Source: Bog-473 sp963817735
GTDB lineage: Bacteria; Actinomycetota; Acidimicrobiia; Acidimicrobiales; RAAP-2
Length of the DNA stretch: 64,000 nt
NCBI GenBank assembly: GCA_963817735.1
Contig: CAWFPP010000016.1
Span: 1 to 64,000, forward strand
Direction of reading: 5' to 3'
Shown: positions 59,445 through 64,000 of the stretch, one piece after another
How the letters are laid out: every line of letters starts with the position of its first letter
Position numbering within the stretch: the stretch's first letter is position 1
The notes under the pieces: generated by a model
What the model was told of the DNA's origin: nothing
The model's input: only the letters and a program-made list of their open reading frames with translations
Databases searched by the model: none
Position numbers and translations under genes: made by a program

Positions 59445-59954
59445 TCAAGAAGGCGTCGGCGATGCGATGGTGCCAACCACGAGTAGCCATGCTGCCGTGA
59501 TCATGTAACAAGTGTTGGTAACGATCGCGATCGCCGCAATGTACAGGCCGGCCAAGAAACCGAAAAAGAAGAGCCCCGCTCCGATCATCTCAGCCAAGTG
59601 AATGAGGCTTCCGCCGGCTACGCGAGTAAGCCTCAGACCATCGCTCATGCGAAGAGCTCGCACATACCCTTTGCCGAACACCACTGCCGAAATGCCACAG
59701 ATGACGAACAGTTCTGCTCCTATTGCCCGATGGTTCTGACCTCCCATGAGCACGAGCGCACAGCGCATGAAGACCAAGGCCAAGCCGGTCAGTGTGTTGA
59801 TGGCTCGATTGCGATGCGTTGCGTCGCCAGCAATTGCCTTGAGGTTGAGTGACATCGCCACAAAAACCAAACCGGTAAGCGTGATCGCGCCCGTTCCGAC
59901 AAGAAGAAAGAAGTTGGTCCACTGTTCGGGCCTGTAGAGATCGGCGGCGATCAT
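59445..59954 (-). CDS. Small membrane protein, AT-richer than its neighbours
   Basis: The 169-residue protein has four or five hydrophobic segments (about 15-35, 55-70, 80-95, 115-140, 143-162). No family was recognised. The region's visibly lower GC content compared with the flanks suggests recent transfer or a different origin. It is flanked by long, gene-poor gaps. Confidence 0.72.
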   Translation of the reverse strand: MIAADLYRPEQWTNFFLLVGTGAITLTGLVFVAMSLNLKAIAGDATHRNRAINTLTGLALVFMRCALVLMGGQNHRAIGAELFVICGISAVVFGKGYVRALRMSDGLRLTRVAGGSLIHLAEMIGAGLFFFGFLAGLYIAAIAIVTNTCYMITAAWLLVVGTIASPTPS

Positions 59955-60191
59955 GGCGCAATAGTAGAACGACGGTCATGCGGATAGTCGGGCCTCATCC
60001 GAAGATGAGGAACACGCAACACTGAGCAAGTTCCGGCATAGTCGGGTCGATGTGAGGGTCTGCCGACCTGCCAAGTAGTGCGCGGGCGCGCCGAAGCGCC
60101 GGGGTGTTCAGGCTTTCAAAGTGCCGGCGAGGAGATCAGCCGGGGTGCTGGCGGGGGCGGGTTGGGCCCGACGTGGTGGCGGCCCGCCCCC

Positions 60192-61364
60192 TCACGCCGC
60201 GCTCGGTGGGGGGCGCTGGCGCTGCTCGCCCGGGCGCTCTTGTTGGTTGCGCTGGCGGTTGTGGAAGCCACAGAGCAGGCGGCCGTTCTCTTGGGTGGTG
60301 GGACCGCCCTGGGCGTAGGTCTGGATGTGGTCGACCTGGCAGCTCTCGGCCGGCTCGTAGCAGTGCGGGTGGGTGCAGATGCGGTCGCGCAGCTCTATGG
60401 CCCGTCGGGTCCCGCCGCTGAAGAGCCGGGCCCGCACGCTGACATCGACCCGGTTGCCGAGCGAGAAGATGGCCCGCTCGAAGTAGGCCGAGTCCATCCA
60501 GGGCTCGAGGGCCGAGGGGGGCAGCACCGTGGCGTTCTCGAGCTCACAGATGCGCCCATGGAGGGTCTCATAGCCGACGAAGACGCTGAAGAGCGGGGCG
60601 GGGCGGGTGGCCTCGGCCGGTGCGCTCGCACTGCGCGTCGCCATCTCGACGAGGGCGTCGCTGCGGCGCTGGCCCGAGGTGCGGGCCAACTCGTCGATGC
60701 GGGCGCTTTTGCCGAGGCGCTCTTTGGCCTCGGCACAGTCGGCCTCGAAGAACTGGTGCTCCAAGCGGTTGAGCTCGGCGGCCACGATGGAGCCCGAGAT
60801 GGGGTCGAGCGTCATCTGGCCCAGCCACATGCCCGAGAAGCTGGTCTCCAAAAAGACGTTGCGCGAGGCCTTGCGCTCCTCGTCGGTCGCACAGGCCCCG
60901 TCGGGGTCGGCCAGCTGCTTCCAATAGGAAAGGGCCCGGTAGAAGTCCTCGAAGCCCATCTGGGCGGCCTGGGCCACCAGCATCTCTTCGTCACGGGCCA
61001 TGGAGGCCTCGGTGCGGTGGCGCCTCGCCGAGGCGATGGCCTGGGCCGCTTCGGTGCCGATGGCGCCCTCGCGCCAGGCCCCGGCCACCTCGGGCAGGTG
61101 GCGCAGGGTGCGCCCGAGGCGCACCCGGCGCTTGGCGGCCGCCCGGGGGACCCGACAGCGCGACGAGATCCACGACGCCGGCGTCTTGGCCCCCTCGGCG
61201 GCCCACTGCTCCCCCGCCTCGAAGGCCGCCGTGGCCTCTGTCATGAAGGACTCGAGGCGTGACAAGAGCCGGTGCAGTTCGACGATGGACTCGCCGTCGC
61301 CGTAGTTGGCCGCACCCGACGCCACCAGTGCATCGAGTGCTTCGGCGACCTTCTCCAACTCCAT
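60192..61364 (-). CDS. DUF222/HNH endonuclease
   Basis: The 390-residue protein is a DUF222 domain followed by an HNH nuclease motif near the C-terminus (CQVDHIQTYAQGGPTTQENGRLLCGFHN), with the Cys/His pattern of the fold. In mycobacteria and relatives this family, the 13E12 type, is often repeated and its role is unclear. ATG 61364 (MELEKVAEALD) is preferred over an upstream start at 61454. The gene is preceded by a tandem-repeat tract. Confidence 0.87.
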   Translation of the reverse strand: MELEKVAEALDALVASGAANYGDGESIVELHRLLSRLESFMTEATAAFEAGEQWAAEGAKTPASWISSRCRVPRAAAKRRVRLGRTLRHLPEVAGAWREGAIGTEAAQAIASARRHRTEASMARDEEMLVAQAAQMGFEDFYRALSYWKQLADPDGACATDEERKASRNVFLETSFSGMWLGQMTLDPISGSIVAAELNRLEHQFFEADCAEAKERLGKSARIDELARTSGQRRSDALVEMATRSASAPAEATRPAPLFSVFVGYETLHGRICELENATVLPPSALEPWMDSAYFERAIFSLGNRVDVSVRARLFSGGTRRAIELRDRICTHPHCYEPAESCQVDHIQTYAQGGPTTQENGRLLCGFHNRQRNQQERPGEQRQRPPPSAA

Positions 61365-61546
61365 GTATCGATGGAAGCACGCGGTTGTCACACATTGGCG
61401 CCGAGAATGCCAACACCAAATTGCACCGACATCTTCGGAGAAAACCAGTGACAATTCATCGATACGGGCGACCGTTCTTTGGGGGGACCGCTCCTACCCT
61501 TCAGGAGGGACCGCTCTTCAAGAGGGACCGCTCCTACTAGTGCTCT

Positions 61547-61610
61547 CAGGAGTCCCGCTCTTCAGGAGTCCCGCTCTTCAGGAGTCCCGCTCTCCAGGAG
61601 TCCCGCTCTT
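61547..61610. repeat. 16-bp tandem repeat, four copies
   Basis: Four copies of caggagtcccgctctt, one with a single change, lie head to tail between the DUF222/HNH gene and the amidohydrolase. Related pieces (gaccgctcttcaggag) extend over about 61470-61640. Confidence 0.9.
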
Positions 61611-61655
61611 CAGGGCGGACCGTTCTTCAGGTAGAGGGACCGCCGTACACAAAGG

Positions 61656-63020
61656 TCAGGCGCCCCCGGCCAACAGCGGCACCGGGCGGGCCAGGCTCCA
61701 ACTGAAGGTGTCCTCGATGTCACCCAGCGCCAGCGGTGACGACAAATCCGCAACGGTCGGCCCCACCCGGTCGGCCACGGACTGGAGCATGTCGCCGTCG
61801 AAGCCCCACAACGACACCGCGTTGGCGCCGAGCATGCGGCGGATGTCGTCCTCGGGCATCCCCCCGAAGATGTACCGCAAGATCTCACGATGCACCGGCG
61901 CCGCGCCTTCGAGGTGGGGGTAATCCGCTCCCCACATGAGCTTCTCGATGCCGATCTCGTGGCGCATCTCGGCCTCGTAGCGCTTCATGAGCGAGCCGCC
62001 CATCCAGACGTGCTTCTCGAAGTAGTCCCGCGGCCGCATCTGCAGATAGGAGCGCACAGGAGCGCCGCCGTGGGTGTCGAAGAACGACTCCATGTCCCGG
62101 ATCAGAGATGGCAGCCACTGCACGCCGTTCTCGGTCACGACGACCTTCAGGTCGGGATGGCGGTCGAAGACCCCGCCGAAGATCATGAACCACAGCGGCC
62201 GGCGGGTGAAGACGAAGACCTCGTAGAGGCCGAGCATGCCGCCGTGCTCGGCGTCGTAGAGGAACTTGGTGTCGGTGGCCGAGCCCGAGGCGCCGGTGTG
62301 CAGGTTGACGACCATGCCGTGCTCCTCGCACGCGCTCCAGAAGGGGTCGTAGTACCCGTCCGCGTAGCCGGGCAACCGCGACGTCACCGACATGGCGGGC
62401 AGCATGACGCCGCCGAAGATGCCGTTGCTGCGGGCCCAGGCCACCTCCTCGACGGCGCGGTCCATGTCGTGGAAGTCGATCGGCATGCAGCCGGCACGGC
62501 GGCCCGGAGCCGCCGCACAGAAGTCGGCGAGCCAGCGCACGTAGCCGTGCAGTGCGGGCCACACCACCTCGAGGCCCTTGTCGGTCGTGGCGCCCAGGTA
62601 CATGGCCGGAGAGAGTCCGCCCGCCAGGATGGGTCCGGGCAGCGTCACCTCGGCATGGATCCCCTGCTCCTCGAGTACGGCAAGACGACGCCCGTCGCCA
62701 TCGCCCGGCACGACCCAGTCGGTGCCGTAGTGCGCCAGCCAGCCCTCGGCCGCCGCGATGTCCACGCCCATGCCGGCCAGTCGTCGGGCGGCGGTGGCAC
62801 GGACGGGATCGGACTCGTCGACCTCACCCGGATCGAAGCCGCCGAACATGGAGATGGCGAGATTCGACATGTCGCCGAAGGCGGCGACCGCCTCGCGCTG
62901 CGCCGGGTCCACGTAGGAGAGGAAGTGCTCCAGGCTGTCCGGTGAGGCGTGGGTGTCGGCCGAGACCACGACGTAGTTGCGGCCCCGGTTCTGCGCGACC
63001 GTGGTCGCTCCGTCGCTCAT
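61656..63020 (-). CDS. Amidohydrolase-2 (ACMSD-like) metal-dependent hydrolase
   Basis: The 454-residue protein has the metal-binding Asp-x-His in SADTHASPD, the NLHTGAS His, and the late MWGADYPHLEG Asp-Tyr-Pro-His block, all typical of amidohydrolase family 2 decarboxylases and hydrolases. ATG 63020 is preceded by GGGAGG at 7 bases. The 200-residue N-terminal part and its extra helix suggest a hydrolase of aromatic or cyclic acid breakdown. The substrate is unknown. Confidence 0.9.
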   Translation of the reverse strand: MSDGATTVAQNRGRNYVVVSADTHASPDSLEHFLSYVDPAQREAVAAFGDMSNLAISMFGGFDPGEVDESDPVRATAARRLAGMGVDIAAAEGWLAHYGTDWVVPGDGDGRRLAVLEEQGIHAEVTLPGPILAGGLSPAMYLGATTDKGLEVVWPALHGYVRWLADFCAAAPGRRAGCMPIDFHDMDRAVEEVAWARSNGIFGGVMLPAMSVTSRLPGYADGYYDPFWSACEEHGMVVNLHTGASGSATDTKFLYDAEHGGMLGLYEVFVFTRRPLWFMIFGGVFDRHPDLKVVVTENGVQWLPSLIRDMESFFDTHGGAPVRSYLQMRPRDYFEKHVWMGGSLMKRYEAEMRHEIGIEKLMWGADYPHLEGAAPVHREILRYIFGGMPEDDIRRMLGANAVSLWGFDGDMLQSVADRVGPTVADLSSPLALGDIEDTFSWSLARPVPLLAGGA

Positions 63021-63111
63021 GCCACTCCCTCCCTGGTCAGTGACCCGCACACTACCGCCGGTGCAGTGAGGTCCGGTCTGGCCTCGGACCGCCGGTAACT
63101 TCTCCGTCGGG

Positions 63112-63972
63112 ATGCACACCTCCTCCACTCTGATCCTGGTGCTGGCCGTCTTCGCCGCCAGCCTGGTGGAAATGGTCGAGGCCCTGACCATCGTGGTGGC
63201 GGCGGGCGTGAGCCGCGGCTGGCGTCCCGCCCTGGAGGGCGCCGCGGCGGCGATCGGGGTGCTCGGGGTACTGGTGGTCGTCGTCGGCGTCCCGCTCATC
63301 CGCTACATCCCGATCGACACGCTGCGGGTAGTGGTGGGAGCGCTGCTGCTGGTGCTCGGCCTGGCCTGGTTGCGCAAGGCGATCCTGCGGGCGAGCGGGC
63401 ACAAGGATCCGCACGACGAGGACAAGATCTACGCCGCCACCGTGGCCGAGCTCAGCGAGGACCCGTCGACGGGGCAGCCCGCTGCGCCCGGTGCGCCGGA
63501 CTCGCTGCGGCAGCCGGGCCCGGCACAGCACAACACCGCACAGCACAACACCGCACAGCACAACAAGCACGACGGGGTGGGCTTCGCCGTGGCCTTCAAG
63601 GGCGTCTTCCTCGAGGGCACGGAGGTGGTGCTGATCGTGGTCAGCCTGGGCGCGGCCCAACACCGCCTCGGCCTCGCCGCGTTGGCCGCCGCCGCCGCCG
63701 CGTTGCTGGTGGCCGTCGTCGGCCTGGTGGTGGCGCGCCAGCTGAGCGAGGTGCCCGAGAACACGATCAAGACCGTGGTGGGCGTGATGCTGACCAGCTT
63801 CGGCGTGTTCTGGGTCGGCGAGGGCGCCGGCGTGCACTGGCCGGGCTCCGATCTGGCCATCCCGGTGCTGGTCGGGTTCTTCGCCGTCGTCTTCTTCGCC
63901 TTCACCGCCTACATGCGCACACAGCTGCCGGCGTCGGCCGCGGCGGCGGTCCCCGAGGAGGCGACACCGTGA
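63112..63972 (+). CDS. COG4280-type integral membrane protein with His-rich loop
   Basis: The 286-residue protein has two homologous membrane halves with conserved acidic motifs, ASLVEMVEALTIVV (about 16-30) and GVFLEGTEVVLIVV (about 164-178), separated by a hydrophilic loop. The loop contains QHNTAQHNTAQHNKHD, from an in-frame 15-bp repeat. The two-half Glu pattern is seen in cation transporters such as UPF0016 and FTR1-like proteins, so metal transport is possible. It is divergent from the amidohydrolase, and DNA after its stop runs to the window end. Confidence 0.83.
   Translation: MHTSSTLILVLAVFAASLVEMVEALTIVVAAGVSRGWRPALEGAAAAIGVLGVLVVVVGVPLIRYIPIDTLRVVVGALLLVLGLAWLRKAILRASGHKDPHDEDKIYAATVAELSEDPSTGQPAAPGAPDSLRQPGPAQHNTAQHNTAQHNKHDGVGFAVAFKGVFLEGTEVVLIVVSLGAAQHRLGLAALAAAAAALLVAVVGLVVARQLSEVPENTIKTVVGVMLTSFGVFWVGEGAGVHWPGSDLAIPVLVGFFAVVFFAFTAYMRTQLPASAAAAVPEEATP
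63526..63567. repeat. 15-bp in-frame tandem repeat in the COG4280-type gene
   Basis: Two exact copies of cagcacaacaccgca and a partial third encode the repeated residues QHNTA in the loop between the two membrane halves. Confidence 0.9.
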
Positions 63973-64000
63973 ATCCGGTGACAGCGTGAATTCGGTGACA

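Overview
The window is GC-rich DNA with short gene gaps and many stop/start overlaps of the ATGA or GTGA type. Its content points to Actinomycetota: a MurT/GatD pair, a DUF222/HNH endonuclease, DUF1707 and PspC proteins, an MMPL transporter, and a large set of CoA-linked lipid enzymes. The best guess is the class Acidimicrobiia or a close relative. That placement is an inference, because no rRNA or other marker gene is present.

Region by region. 0-3.5 kb: a phosphoesterase translationally coupled to a beta-helix lipoprotein. 3.5-5.2 kb: the relic of a small integrated element flanked by a 47-bp direct repeat of the 3' part of tRNA-Val(CAC); inside are an IS30 transposase fragment and an integrase C-terminus that has lost its catalytic tyrosine. 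6-12.9 kb: a TetR gene divergent from a tightly overlapped four-gene lipid operon (acyl reductase-HAD fusion, zinc dehydrogenase, LarA-like protein, PlsC acyltransferase). 13-18 kb: an MBL hydrolase, then HAD-PlsC, MurT and GatD. 18-26 kb: LysR, GNAT, an acyltransferase split from its SGNH domain by a frameshift, a Gfo/Idh oxidoreductase and a TldD/TldE pair. 26-37 kb: a methyltransferase, a DUF4389 membrane protein, a serine beta-lactamase-like hydrolase, and a branched-chain-type ABC system whose two permeases and two ATPases form one 1301-residue polypeptide, preceded by its binding protein and a surface protein. A PhnZ-like HD gene has its start codon repeated five times in 14-bp steps.

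37-47.4 kb: a sulfotransferase, a VOC protein, a DUF1214 protein, and a CoA-ester degradation operon (acyl-CoA dehydrogenase, thiolase-like protein, DUF35 protein, acyl-CoA synthetase, SDR, diiron protein, YjbR). 47-53.4 kb: a membrane-anchored unknown, a cold-shock gene with a leader hairpin and strong terminator, a CysQ-like phosphatase, a PspC-type two-component system, and divergent PspC, DUF1707 and cNMP-binding genes. 53.4-64 kb: an MMPL transporter, an aldo/keto reductase, a second DUF35/thiolase pair, a methyltransferase, an AT-richer membrane protein, the DUF222/HNH endonuclease, an amidohydrolase and a COG4280-type membrane protein.

Two themes recur. First, lipid and CoA chemistry (acyl activation, oxidation, reduction, thiolase/DUF35 steps, acyl transfer) dominates the gene content. 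Second, at least nine short tandem repeats with units of 12-27 bp sit at gene junctions or inside genes; the coding ones keep the reading frame and most intergenic ones are not multiples of three. No CRISPR array, rRNA gene or intact transposon was seen.
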